DNA of 64,000 bases, from assembly GCA_036429605.1 (NCBI GenBank), contig JAVFKD010000002.1:1488001-1552000 (forward strand), read 5' to 3'. Below the pieces are notes generated by a model. It worked only from the letters and a program-made list of their open reading frames with translations, ran no database searches and had not been told where the DNA came from. The stretch is from Cladobotryum mycophilum (taxonomy: Eukaryota > Ascomycota > Sordariomycetes > Hypocreales > Hypocreaceae). The translations under genes were made by a program, and so were the position numbers. Below, in pieces: positions 11,300 through 23,868 of the stretch (position 1 is the first letter of the stretch; every line of letters starts with the position of its first letter).

Positions 11300-12835
11300 A
11301 TTAATGAAACGTATATAAATGAACGGTATGAATATGTCAAAGCTGGTGTTGGCTAGCAAATGTAGATACGGTGTATATAGCAATATGTCCATAATGACTT
11401 TTAGAAGTATTCTATTCAAGTGCCAAACTGTGAATAGCGATTCTCATGTAATTAAAGTTGAAAAGCTCTTGAATTTGATGAAGAAGGCACATGCTCACAA
11501 CGTCGCCTTGCTGGATACTGTTCAATAGAAAGATCAAATAGGAAGGAAACTCTACAAACTATGACGCCCAATCCCAAATGTATCTTCAGCCTGTTTCTTC
11601 TTCGTCTAATAGATCTTTGCAATAACGTAAAAAGGATGCGAATCCATGCCACACGTGGATCCCGTGCGAATATCCAGGCCCCTTGCCAATCCATGTAGCC
11701 TTTCACCCCTCTCAGAACCCCATCATCCCAACGCTAGATCTAACGATCTAAAATACGGAAAGTAAATGAAAGAAAAATTAGCTGTTCTCCTGTATACTGC
11801 TAATCTGTGTAAGATATGCCAACACTGTCATCGTCGCATTCTATGTAGCTCCTTTATGATGTTGAACTTCGTCCGGAAGATTGACCCTAATTACCCCATC
11901 ATAAGTATTGTTACTTCTTTCTTATAACCGTTCATTGTATTTACTAATTCATCTTCATCAGTTATCAAGGCTGGCACCCGCGAATGACAAGGGTTGTCGT
12001 ATTAGAAAGAAGAAACGATGGTGGGTCAAATTCACACAATTGGAAAATGAATCACAATCAGAGAGGGAACATTAGTCCCAGTAAAAATGAATGGGGATAT
12101 AAAGGCATATTTGCTATCTTAGAATTGTCACGCTTTTTAGACATTTGCTTCATCTCATTTTGTCAGAGACCATATCGCTAAGCAATGTACATGGACCCCA
12201 TAGGGCACTCTCGAATTCTCCCTAAGAAATGTATTGTCTAAGCAAAAGGTTGGTCTTCCATTTCCCTGTCATGATTATATTCTACATACTTGTTCTATCT
12301 TCTCCTTGGGCAAGCACAATATTCCGTTATAATCCACAAGTTCAGATGCCTTCTTGGTCATCACATGCCCTGCAGCCTGAACCCCGAATCACCTCTCCTT
12401 CGCACTCATCTTCAGCGTCCTTGAATGGCCTCGCCGTCGAGAATAGCTAACCATTCTTGCCACGTCCTAAAGATGCCACTTCGACAACCTCCATTTATAA
12501 AAAGCAGTCTTAACAACCGCATGCGGGTGTTCATTATCTGCACCTAGCCATTCCTTTCTGACCAACTATAGTCCATAGCCTTGAGGGCATCGCGATATCG
12601 CATAATTTGATTCATTATGCATTCCATCTGTTGGAGGATATCTATATTCAGAAGATCCAACATAACTCTTCAGCAATAGCACATGCTTGTAACTCGTGGT
12701 TTCTTGCGTGGATTCGGCGTCTTGCGCAGGAAGGCCAGCGATACGGCAAATGGTATAGGGAAGCCATGGAATCCATGCCAAACAATGATCCAAGCATCTT
12801 GCGACATTAATCTCTGCAATTACATTATTCAATCG
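11300..12835. other. Intergenic, no gene seen
   Basis: AT-rich 3' flanks of the chitosanase and of the minus-strand gene that ends at 12836. Short frames such as 12566-12832 (minus) could be extra exon fragments of that gene but have no support of their own. Confidence 0.5.
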
Positions 12836-15097
12836 TTACCAGCCATATTCCACGCGCTCTTTGGCTGTCGCTATGTGCTGCTCAATGTCATCAGCCGTGC
12901 GATGGCTTGCCTTGGGGCAACCTTCTCTGTAGTCTTTGAGCACATTGATTAGGTCGCGTACCGCCATGTGTCTCAGGGGAGGTATGGCATTCAATTTATC
13001 TATTAAAATCTCCAGGCTCTCTAGGGATATAAGAGTGCAAGTTTTTGCAATCGATCCCGGACGGCGTGCTTCAAATCCCGTCTCGGAAAGTGAGCACCCA
13101 TGTCTCAAGCCATCTGCGAGGTTTTGATCACTCTGCTCTTCAAACTGTCTAACCAGTGGCTTCAGCTTCTTCACCACATGGGTATTAGTTGAAGAATTGC
13201 CATCCTGGCCAATAGAGCTGGATACAAACTGGTAAGATTACCTCTTGCGCTTTCTCAGCTTGAGCTCCTGTTTTATCTGTTCTTCCTCAGGGCTGTCATA
13301 CAAGTCATCTTCGTCGGTCTGCTCTGGATTTGCTTCACTTGTAGACACATCTGGTATTCTCTTCTCATACAACGGCATGATGATCGGATACGAAACGCCG
13401 CCGTTATACAGGTTTCCCCATTGTCTCTCTCCCGACATCATCGTGGTGTAGTTCAGGGGCAGATGGCGTTTCCACAATGGGCCGTAGCCCAGACTGGGGG
13501 ACAATAATGGAATTTGCTGCCTCGGGGCATGTACGCTGTGACGCATGGGCGATTTCTGCCACATGCACAGCATGCCTCTCCCCGCACATGAACTCATCCG
13601 CAAGGGCCTTGGGCAAGAAAAGTTATGTTGTAACATGGCGAGTTCTCCCATATGTAGGAAGTCCATAGATTTGAATACTTCCGATACCCAAAAGAGCAAT
13701 CTCTTTGGGATACGGGGGGTTAATGTAAGGATTTGGTCCAAAGGGTGGAATTTCAGATCTTGGCATCATGCATGGGTACATTGTGATGCGAAAATCTTCT
13801 GGTATGTTGGTCACTCGAGGCCTTTTCGCCCTCAAAAGAGGAATAACCTCTTCTAACTTGGCGTCATAGGCTTGCATTGCGAGCAGAGGCGAAGCATGTC
13901 GATCTGCGGTATACATGTGCTTCATAAATCGCATTGGATGCATATATTCAGGAAGCAAATGTGTCTCTGTCCATCGCAGCAGGTGAGGAAAATAGAGGAT
14001 GAAGCCGGCCAGATCCACCATGGGCACATGCAGTCTCTTTTTGATGCTTCTCGGAGGCTTAAAGCAGTCCTCCAACATTCCATATGGATGGCACCGAATG
14101 CCGTGAAACAGCTCGCAAGCAATGATCATCAGATTTATATGAAGTATGTCCTTGGGGTGCTTTGCCGCAAAGCTCGTCAAGATTTCAATCAATCTTGTTG
14201 GATAGTCGTAGAGCAAGACTGGAACAAGCCTCATTTTGAAGCTAGACACCGTCACCGTACCTCTTTTTAGTATTTCAAAACTTGTGGCAAAGCTTGTGAT
14301 GGAAAGTTTGTCGCTTGCCACATCGTTACCGGGACATGTGCCAGGGCCACTATGGCGAAGCTTAAGGTAGCGCTCCATATCTTCAAATTTGGGTAAAGGA
14401 TGTGTAGCGACAGGTTGTAGGGGCAGGCCATCTTGCAGGCATTTCGCCATCCCCCAGGTCAGTTCCTCCAATCGATGCGCAAGCTGCCACGCTCCTTGGA
14501 ACGCATCTGCAAATGATTCTCCACTCAGCCATCTCTTCAACCGAGATAGGTTTCCAGGGATGAGGAAAGCCGAGTGGAGAAGAGCGAAAGGTCCTATGTT
14601 GATGCCAGCCAGAATATCCCTGAATTTGCAACCCGCAAATTCATCCCCACTGGCATAATCAACATCTTTGAGTTGGTATATCACGGCATCCTGTAGATTT
14701 AAAGGCTCCAGGACAATAGGCACAGGCTTTATGAGAGAATATCCCACGTGTATGTACCGCGGTGTCTCTTGACCACCCGGGCTTATTTCCTTTGCCAGCG
14801 GGATCTTTTGGCCGTCCTTGTCATAATCGCCAAACTTATTGTAGTCGTAGGCCCTCCAGGCTCTAGTATACACTGTGACCCTCTCCCATGGCCCTGTCGG
14901 GTCGCCGCTCGGGGTAGATGCTTCTGCTCCCGGATAGGTCTCCACGGTGCTCCATTCACATACATCAGAGAGCATGAACCGTCTTTGTTCCGCTCAAAAT
15001 AGAAGTCGTCCAGATTGAAGATTGCGGGTTTTTCAGACATACGACTAAGCAATGGCACTGTCTTGGGAGCAGTGGCTGATCCTTGATAAGAAGCCAT
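12836..15097 (-). CDS. Unrecognised multi-exon or decayed gene
   Basis: Four open segments follow each other on the minus strand: 15097 to about 14950 (MASYQG start, then a 'NLDDFYFERNKDGS' stretch), 14975-13623 (about 450 codons), 13741-13238, and 13177-12836. The compositions look coding and consistent (an acidic DEDDLYDSPEEEQ stretch, then a helical C-terminus). Joining them needs a frame change near 14960, another between 13623 and about 13410, and removal of an in-frame TAA at 13240-13238. Introns could explain these: a GTATGT donor near 14958, and GTAATC at 13239 with a phase-matched TAG acceptor 93 nt on. Decay is the other explanation. No signal peptide, no membrane segment and no family that I recognise. 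Confidence 0.5.
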
Positions 15098-16230
15098 GAT
15101 GGCGGTGATGCGCTGCGATAACTGTCAGAGCTCCTCTCGCACAAGTGGTTGAGGTAGGGAGCCGCGGAGTCTGGCGTCTTGGTGATGGATAGGCTATTCT
15201 TCGTATAGCCTGCTATGAAATATGTCTGGATGAGATGAAAGTCCAAATAGTTCTATAGCCGTTTTATAATTGCTGTCATAGAAGTATGGAATGATTTGAG
15301 TCTCCTCCAAGAGTGACCCTAGTAATAAAAGACTCTGCCACATAACTCGAAGCCTCCCGTGGCTCTTAGAAAGAGGCAGATGTCTAGATTGAGACTGAAA
15401 TAATAGATGGGACGATTATTTACATTCGATAGGGTGTGTAGATCGAGGCAAGCGTGGGTGTAAACAAGTCACTGAAGCATCATTATATACTACATTCAAG
15501 TTCATCTTTTTAAGCCAAATAATAAATTTATAGATGCATATAGCAAAAAAAGGTGATTGCACCGACCATACAAGTAAACAAAAAAGTAAACAAGTCTCAG
15601 AAATACTGTTATACACTAAACCCAAGTTCTTCTCTTCAGGCCCAACAAATGAAGTCTGTCAAGGTGCAGAGTAAATAAAGACGGTAGAACAGCTTTATGG
15701 AATTAAGGTATTTGATGCAGAAGCAACGGTACAACAAGTAAAGTTTAAATATATCTGCCGACAGAGAACATAGACAGAGGGGATGCCATGAGTTCGGGTA
15801 GAATCCCAAGCGGCCGCTTCGTTGTAAGACTAATGGAAGTATCACAGTCGGTAAACTAAATGATAATGCGCAAGTCCGGTGCCCCAATGATATTTCTACC
15901 ACGTTGATCAAAAGAATAAGCCCTCGTGCAAAGTTCCCCAATGACAAACACATCACCATAGCGCACAAGGCAGATAATCTCATATATGTTCATATTCCAA
16001 CGAATGCATACTATAGACAGCAAAAAGGACAAAAATATATACAGGTAGAATGGAAAAGTGTATGTACATCAAGACGTAAAAACAGGTTGTATGTGCAGAG
16101 TGATCTGACCCGATATAAACGAAGGGTTCAAGACAGCCACAGGAGAGTGAGAGAGATATATGTACGGGGTGGTGGTTTGTAAAAATGGGTCAAAGTTCTT
16201 TCAACCTCTTCAAAAATCTTGGGGAGCCGC
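15098..16230. other. Intergenic, no gene seen
   Basis: AT-rich flank between two minus-strand genes. It holds the promoter of the unrecognised gene and the 3' flank of the glucanase. Short frames on both strands show no domain. Confidence 0.55.
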
Positions 16231-17154
16231 TTAGGTGGAGTAGGTAGCGACGTAGCTGACCTCCATCATGGCGCCGTAGCCGTCGAGGGTAGAACCGTTG
16301 GGGTTGCCGGGCTGTTGAGCACAAAAGTTAGTATACTCGCTATTGTATTAAAAAGGGGGGAAGAAACATACCCAGGCACCACCGACAGCAACGTTGAGGA
16401 TGAAGAAGAGAGGAGAGTGAGCGATGCTGTTCCAGGTGTTCTGGTCGTTGATCTGAGCACCGGTGATTTGGTGGAAGTTCTTGCCATCCAAGTACCAGGT
16501 CAAGGTCTCGGTTCGCCAGTTGTTGGAGGTGCGGTCAACCTCAATTCGCCAGGTGTGCCAATCATAGTTGCCAATGTTGACGCTGCTGCCCAGGCCGTTG
16601 GGCTCGTTGCAAATACCGCCGGGGTACTGGTTGCAATGGAGGGTTCCGTGGCCGGTGGTCTGGCCGTTGACGGTCTCGAGGATGTCGATCTCGCCGCAGG
16701 CGGGCCAACTGCCGCCGTTTCGGAGGATGTTTCCGAGGATCCAGAAGGCGGGCCAGATGCCCTGCTTCTGGTTCTGGGCGTTGCCGCCGAAGCGGACGGA
16801 GCCCTCGGCACGGGTCTTCTTGCCGGCCTGGGGGGTGAAGGTGTACTTGGACTCGATACGGCCAGAGGTCCAGCCGCCGGAGACGGAGCTGTCCCTCCAG
16901 GGGACGAGCTGGAGGGTGGTTCCGCCGCTCAGCTGGACGTTCTTGGTGCTGGAGCTGTAGGTCTCGAGCTCATTGTTGACGCCCAGGTTGCCGGTGATGA
17001 TGTTCCAGTTGTTGCCGTTGGGCGAGCTGTGGGCAGCACCGGTGAAGGAGTCCTGCCAGAGCAAGTTCCAGCCACTGTAAGTGGGAGCCTGGGCGGCGTT
17101 GGCAGCCTGGAGGAAGAAGGGGAGGAGGGAAAGAAGAGCCTTGGGGGAAAGCAT
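16231..17154 (-). CDS. Secreted GH16 family beta-glucanase
   Basis: Exon 1 is 17154-16372 and exon 2 is 16311-16231; the 60-nt intron has GTATGT, a perfect TACTAAC branch site and CAACAG. The product has 287 residues. Residues 1-20 form a signal peptide. The rest is one GH16 jelly-roll domain with the catalytic motif CGEIDILETVNG: Glu155 nucleophile, Asp157, Glu160 acid/base. The enzyme should hydrolyse beta-1,3- or mixed beta-1,3/1,4-glucan. It has no GPI signal and ends shortly after the last domain strand, so it is probably secreted free. A TATTTAAA on the minus strand at 17391-17384 could be its TATA box. An overlapping plus-strand frame of 341 codons is its antisense shadow. Confidence 0.92.
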
Positions 17155-20100
17155 CTTGAACTATTTGTTTGTCTCGAAGGAACGTTGAGAGCAAAAAAGG
17201 GGTTATTCTTGTATGTGCTTGGGTTGGGTGTATATGTACACTGAAAGGACAGTTGTGATTGTTGTAAAAAGGAGAGACCTTGGGGCTCCAGAGCCGATTT
17301 GCAGTTATCGTCAAGATATCTGTCTGTTGAGTGTGTTGATCGAATTCCAAAAAGAAGAGATCATCGAAGCGAACATCTTGGGGTTTAAATACACAATTTT
17401 CTTCCTGAATGAGCCAGTCTCAGACCCGAAAACCCAAGCTCCCTCCCCTCCCCTCCCTCCCACAAGCCAGTGGGTGACCCGAGTCATCCATTTCGGAAGG
17501 TCAGAGACAGTCGACTCACACGCCATGGTCCATGATGCAAACGACAAACCATAGAGCATGGCCCCTACTATTGTCGATGGGGTAGGCCCAACAAAGGACT
17601 GGGGTGGGGGAGAGGGGAGGGGGGTTATCGGCCGAGACGGGTGCCTGACCCAGCTGGCAGCAAAGAAAAGCTCCAATGAGGTTGCTTACCAGTATGGAAG
17701 GAGGAGGATCATGTCCCAGGGCACCACAGTCGAGGAGCTCAACTGGCCATGTCAGGGTTGAAGAAGGATGTAACCCTGAGGCAGGAGACTGTACATGTCT
17801 TCTGACGGAAGGGCCGATAGGGTTGGATGGGACACGTGGGTGAGGATTAGGACCTATAGAAGAAAAGCATGAGAGGGAGAGAGGGATAGAGTACCATGTT
17901 GTTGATATGGGGGGGCGTTGGCGGCAAAGCGACTAATCATGTCAATCTCCCGCCCGGCAGAAAGGAAATCTTGTCTTGTTCTCCTGGGACTAGACTAGAT
18001 TCTTCTTCATCTGGGAAAATCTGGAGACGGATTAGCCTTGGGTTCACAGCGGGTGGCGTGCGGCGCAGGAAAAGGCCCGTGGGATTTCGCAGTGGATGCC
18101 TTTCTCTTTGGGAAGGGGCAGTGAGATGTTCTCGAACGCTGCTTTTCTGCTTCTTCTTCTTCTTCTGTTTGAATCGGTGAGCTATTGGTTTGGGCTTTGC
18201 CACTTTCGGTGTAAGCCATGATCGCCGTACGACCCGTCTTTTTGGCTCATCTAGAACTTTATTATTTGCTGTGCAGCCAACAGATGTTTATTTGGAATGA
18301 ACAAAGGGAATAGGAGAAGATGAAGAGGATGCGGATGAGGACAAACACAAAGCAAAGCAAAGCAAAGCAAAGCAAAGCAAGGCAGAGACAAAATGTCTGG
18401 TCATGATGCTGATTTGGGGAATGTCGTCTCCCATGACCAGGGTAGGGATAATAAGCTCAAGGCCAGGGTTATTTGTCTTGGAGTTCTGGGGTACAGAAAA
18501 AAAGCCACCACCCAAAAAATATTACAAACAGCAACACAAGAGAGAGAGGGTGGTGTGGTGAGCAAAACCTGCTTGTGATGAATAAGATGTTTGCATTATG
18601 TGATTATATCATATTCTATTCGTGCAAATGCCCGCAACGGCTGACGGCAGATCACTGCGCTCGTTCACATTTACTCACTCATCGAACACCGCCCGAGTCA
18701 AGAGAGTCTTGACTTTCTCGTCCCGTGATTTATTTCCTTGTATGTGAGTAGTTGGAGAAATGTCACGCAACCCCCCTCCTCCCAAGACTTTGGGGGTTTG
18801 TCGAATCAGCGTGACAAGACACTTGAATCAAGGGCCCCCAGTTCCCTCCCCTCCCCTCCCCCTCCACACCCATTTATCCAGACACCCATGAAATCTTTAA
18901 AGCGCCTCCCTTAAAAAGCTTAGCTAGAGTTGTTGTGGGTGCGCCATCGTACAGCAATCATAATGCATCATTACGTGTGGCCTTTTCTTTATTCGCAGAG
19001 GGCCCAACAATTAAAGGATGGCAGCTCTTTTTTCCTTTACCAGGGGGGCGTCAAGGGGACAATACAAGTAGTTTGGAACAAGGACCATGGACCATGCAGG
19101 GCTCCAATTTCACGCCGCACTGCGACGTCCCCACGAGGTCGTTCGTTTGATTAGCGAGAGAATGGCTTGATTGGCGTCCTGCAAAACAAGATGCCCTTGT
19201 TCCCTTTTCTCCCTCTCTTCATTAAGCCATCATTACAAAGCGCAAGGCTTTCCCCTGTTGAGCCTCGCCAATATCCAATAGTTGTGAACATGCCTTCCCA
19301 AAACCCACACTCACACCAACGGATGGCAATAGCCGGCAGTCGGTGTAGCCTCCGAGATGTGGCCGTGATAATATTGATTTACCATGGGGGTTTGGGGGGA
19401 AGGGCTCATTGTGGGATGTGCATTGTTTTTGCGACGCTTCAAGGATCGGCAATATTCACGGATCTTTGCCAAACACACCATTCATACCATGCCTTATATC
19501 ATCCAACGTATGATCGAACCTGTACTCTTATGTGTCAGTTCGCATCATCATCAATGTACATACCTACCCGTTCCAAACGCCCGATCCTTTTCTCTCTCTT
19601 TTCTTTGCTGACCCATGGATTCAAACTCCAGTTCGAACTTTCATGCGGCAACGAACCCGTTGGTTTCTCGTCAGCGGCTGACCCTTTTGACCTTTGCGGG
19701 TGCCACAGGGGGGAGGGGGAGGGGGAGGGGGGTGGATGGTGAGAGGTCGCATCAGGAGCCCTTCCCGAACACGCTCGTTCCTCTCAGCGTTGCATCGTTC
19801 ATAGCTTGTGCCATCTTGGCTTTTTTTCTTTGTGTTCCTTCGTCCCATTTCCCGTTTTCGATCTGATGCATGCGACACATGGTAGAACAACGTCAGGGGT
19901 CTTTGAACAATCTATATACCTTGCATCAATAACACCCTTGCGTTAAGAAGCGCAGGACAAGGATTATTCTCCTCGCGGCATAGCCGAGGCTCTGCATCCC
20001 ATCGGAAAGCCAAGTCCCATCCTTCTTTTCTTTCCCAGATGTTCCGTCGCATTGTTCTGTTCAGCCCTGTGCGCCCTTTGCGCTCGTTTCCATGTCCAAT

Positions 20101-20832
20101 GTATATTGCTTGCATGGTGGGAAACTGGGAATGGCCTCATCCTGAATGTCAGCTGTAGATCAAGAACGGTGGCCTGGGTAAAGTTCGAATCAAGTATATC
20201 CTTAGCTAGAGAGGCCTATGTCTCTCCCCTGCGAAGAGATGCCAAGAACATTTGGAAGAGCCAATTCAATCTATTGGCTTGCCCTTGTCTTGTTGAGCGC
20301 ATTTATCTGACGCATCAATTTATACCCATGAATACAAGAGCCCATACGCGTAACAATAGTGCCCTGGACGAGTTTCCTGTTCCTGACGAAAAGGATCTGC
20401 ACTTCTTTATCCTTGACTACCCTATATACCTACTTTATCATAAATTACGGAAAAACTTCGAATAAACCAGCTCTTTTACTCTACCCCATTTCATTCACCC
20501 CCGCATCAAAAAACTTCCTAATGGAGTACCTTCACTCCTCATTCTTGAACAAAAGAAGCAAAAGATCTAGTAGTAGTAAATCCATGTAAATAAATTAAAA
20601 AAAAAATTTAATATGCATAACCCGGACTTAACACGGGAAATCCATGCTTAAAGCAAGGTTACCCCGCCATTATTTCCATGCTAAACTCCTCTACGTATCA
20701 TCGGCCTTAATAATATGAAGCCTTTTGTTATTATTTAATATGTTATAGTAGCCCGGTATAACTTTTTTCTCTCTCGGCTCAAACTGGAATACTACGTTTA
20801 GTAGACAATATTATTGAGAACAAGGAAGAAAT
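17155..20832. other. Intergenic, no gene seen; low-complexity tracts
   Basis: About 3.7 kb between divergent glucanase and SDR genes. It contains pyrimidine/purine-rich tracts (17445-17460, 18845-18865, 19709-19735) and a CAAAG pentanucleotide repeat. Open frames are short, overlap on both strands and show no domain. Confidence 0.55.
18348..18380 (+). repeat. (CAAAG)n pentanucleotide repeat
   Basis: About 6.6 perfect CAAAG units, ending at a single-base change (GCAAGG). Confidence 0.85.
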
Positions 20833-22034
20833 ATGTCCGCCTCCGTCGCCTCCGCCGTCTTCGCCCCGGGCTCCTCCGCCCTCATCACCGGCGCCGCCTC
20901 CGGTGTTGGCCTCGCCATCGCCAAGCTGTGCCGGAGTAAAGACATGAAGGTCCTCCTCGTAGACCGCAACGTCGAGGCTCTCGAAAGGGCCAAGGCTGAA
21001 GTCGCTGCCGTTCAACAGCCCGCTGACGAGGTCTCTACCTCGATCCTCGATGTGACTCAGGCAGCTGGTTGGTCAGCACTCAAGGACCACGCGGCAAAGA
21101 CGTTTGGCTCCATTGAGCTGCTGGTTTTAAACGCGGGTATCGGCTTGAAGGGAAGCTGGGGAGATGATGACTACTTCAGAAATGTGCGTTCCTTCCCCCT
21201 CGATAATATAAACATATTCTTCAACCCCCCCCCTTTCAAGACTAGACCAGGGGGTGAGTATATGAAAGAAGGAGAAGAAGAAAAGGAATTAAAGAAGAAG
21301 AGCTTCCAAACCCGCAAGGGGCCGAGAATACCCCCGGATCCCGACCTGGGTACCAACAAACTAACCTTGTTCTCATCATGCAGACGCTCGAGACGAACCT
21401 CTTTGGCGTCATCAATGGCATCAACACCTTCCTCCCCGTAGTCCAGGAAGCGGCCAAGTCGCGGCCCACCTCCATTGTCATCACCGGCAGCAAGCAGGGC
21501 ATCACAAACCCCCCGGGGAACCCTGCCTACAACGCCTCCAAGGCCGCCGTCAAGACCCTGGCCGAGCACCTGAGTTGGGATCTCAAGGACACCCCCACAT
21601 CCGTGCACCTCCTCGTGCCTGGTTGGACTTATACCGGAATGGTAAGTCCATCACTGAACCTTGTCCCCCCTCCTTTCCTTTCTTCCCACATGGCATTTTT
21701 TTCTTTTCTCGACAACACTTGTAAAAAAAAAAACCGTTGGAACAAGTCTAATGTGTGTGTGGATTTTATATGTATGTAGACGGGCGGTGGTCAGACCAAA
21801 GAGAAGCCAGCTGGTGCATGGTCCGCGGACCAGGTCGCCAGCTACCTCTACAAGAAGGTGCAAGAGAACCAATTCTACGTGATATGCCCAGACAACGACG
21901 TCTCCGAAGAGACGGACAAGAAGAGGATGCTCTGGACGGTCGGTGACATCGTTAAGGGACGACCACCACTCACGCGCTGGCGCCAGGAGTGGAAGCAAGA
22001 AGCGGAGGAGACCATGGCCAAGACCCAAGTCTGA
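20833..22034 (+). CDS. Classical short-chain dehydrogenase/reductase
   Basis: Exons 20833-21183, 21384-21641 and 21780-22034 give 287 residues; all three join in phase 0. The cofactor motif TGAASGVG is at residues 19-26, followed by an Asp-Arg pair after the second strand (VDRN), NAG at the fourth strand (LNAGIG), catalytic Ser153 (VITGS) and YNASK (Tyr166, Lys170). It therefore has the full classical SDR triad and should oxidise or reduce a small alcohol/carbonyl with NAD(P). The 200-nt and 138-nt introns are longer than others in the window. No targeting signal. Substrate not predictable. No pathway neighbours. Confidence 0.9.
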
Positions 22035-23868
22035 TCACCGAACCCTGTCCTGATCTGTTTCTTTGTATGACTTGTCGCAAAACAAAGAATAATAATAAAA
22101 AAGGTTCCCGCAGGGCTTAGTCGAATATGAGATATATGTTGCTGTATATGCACCCACCCCAATTGCCGTCCGGGGTGACTTTGCATGAGCGCATTTGAAG
22201 GACCGATTGTGTATCCCATTCTCCCCAACTTGATTTGATCCCCCCGGTGGGATCATGAGACCTGCACCACTCACTTTTCCGCATCACGGTAGTTCTACCC
22301 AAACCACTACTCACTTATCCCTTGGCAGCTGGTGTTGTGAGTTGTCCTTGGGGGAAAAAAGATGGTGTTGAAGAAAAATGATAGCTCATGAGACGAGTTT
22401 CCATTCTTGCTAAGACGTTCCTAGGTGTAACGTAACCACCCCAAAAAGGTAAAAAAACAATGAGAAGAAGCCGGCACCAACTCGGTCCAAGGACAATGCA
22501 TCAACACACCTTACACTTTCTATGGGTGACTTCCAAAAACCATGCCCGTGACCGCGGCAAAAGCTCATGTGTGTGTGTGTGTGTGTGTGTGTGGGTTGGG
22601 TTGGTCTTGGGCGGCAAACAATCCTTCCCTCCTCCTCCTTCACTCCCCCTCCCCAGTCCTACTTGCGCTAAACCACCAGGGCGGTTGATTCCATGGTCCC
22701 GTTTCAGATACACTGCCAGGCATCTTTTCCCTTCGGATCTTGACCAATAAAATTATAGTTGTTATCCAAATGAGAGGTCGTCTTCTGGTTTGGGAACGCT
22801 CGGAATAAAGCTCGGAAGAAAAGCGCGGGCTGCAGTCATTGCCATAGTACTTGTATATATCGCGACTCATTCGGTGTCATATAGACTAAACAGAAAACTC
22901 CACCAATATTCCAGAGCAAATAAGTAGCAGAATATTCCCGAAGCGTAACGAGCCACTTGCTAAAGGATTCAAGACAATATTCAAGACAATAGTCATCCCA
23001 TCCATTCGCCGAAAAATGCATCTTTGAACCCAATACCAACTGATCAAAATGTAGCCTTCACTCTTCGTCCCAAGGTTACATAGAACCATCAGGATTCCCA
23101 AAAAGCAACAATCCCATTGACACTACCTAGTTAGAATCACAACCCTCAAAGAACTCTTAGACTTGGACCATCATCAGGTAGGTAAATGTGTGGTAGAAAC
23201 GGCCGGCTGTTGGCCCAAATCTGCATATCTCACTTGAAACTACTGCTTTCAGAGCTGCCGTCTCGGGATGTCCTCTAGCCTCTTCCGGCGCAACCTCCGC
23301 GCCACATCCCCAAAGTTGGAGATGATCCTTCATGTCTGGATCGCGATTGGTGAGGGATGTTACATAACCCCATCGCCATCCCTCGGCATCGTGTGCCGTG
23401 CCTTGAAGTGTCGAGTGAACGACGAAGGACCCTTTATCCCGCTGATAACCTGCAATCCATCTTTATGCGTGGCCCGCTCCTCGAGAGAGCGTCAAAGCAA
23501 ACGGAGAATGTAATTTTGACTCTCCAATCAAAGACTTTAACAGTCACCCAGCAGTAGAGTATTCTGACATCTCGAATGACTCGAGACAAGAATCCAACTA
23601 TAAGCAAGTTCTCTTGGCGTATCCACTTTCGCAACTCTCAGCGGTCACCAGACGACGTCGTGCAGGTTAATAAAGAGTATATCTTGCAAACTTTTATAAT
23701 AAATAATATGTACGCCTGAGTCGCGCAATATTCACGATCTTGGCAATATCAATCGGAGATATTCCACACCAATCTTACATGAATGTTATAACATCCCAGA
23801 CACCACCTTCTCTTCCTTCCAAGCCTCCCTTTTTGGTATCGGGTCGGTCAAAAGACTTATTTATATCC
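22035..23868. other. Convergent intergenic region, no gene seen
   Basis: Lies between the 3' ends of the SDR and the transporter. It contains a (TG)13 dinucleotide tract at 22568-22593. Short frames only. Confidence 0.6.
22568..22593 (+). repeat. (TG)13 microsatellite
   Basis: Perfect TG dinucleotide tract of 26 bases in the intergenic region. Confidence 0.9.

Noticed and set aside
16219..17244. 341-codon plus-strand frame
   Set aside because: It is the antisense of the GH16 gene; its Gly/Val/Ala-rich composition mirrors the GC-rich codons of the real minus-strand gene.
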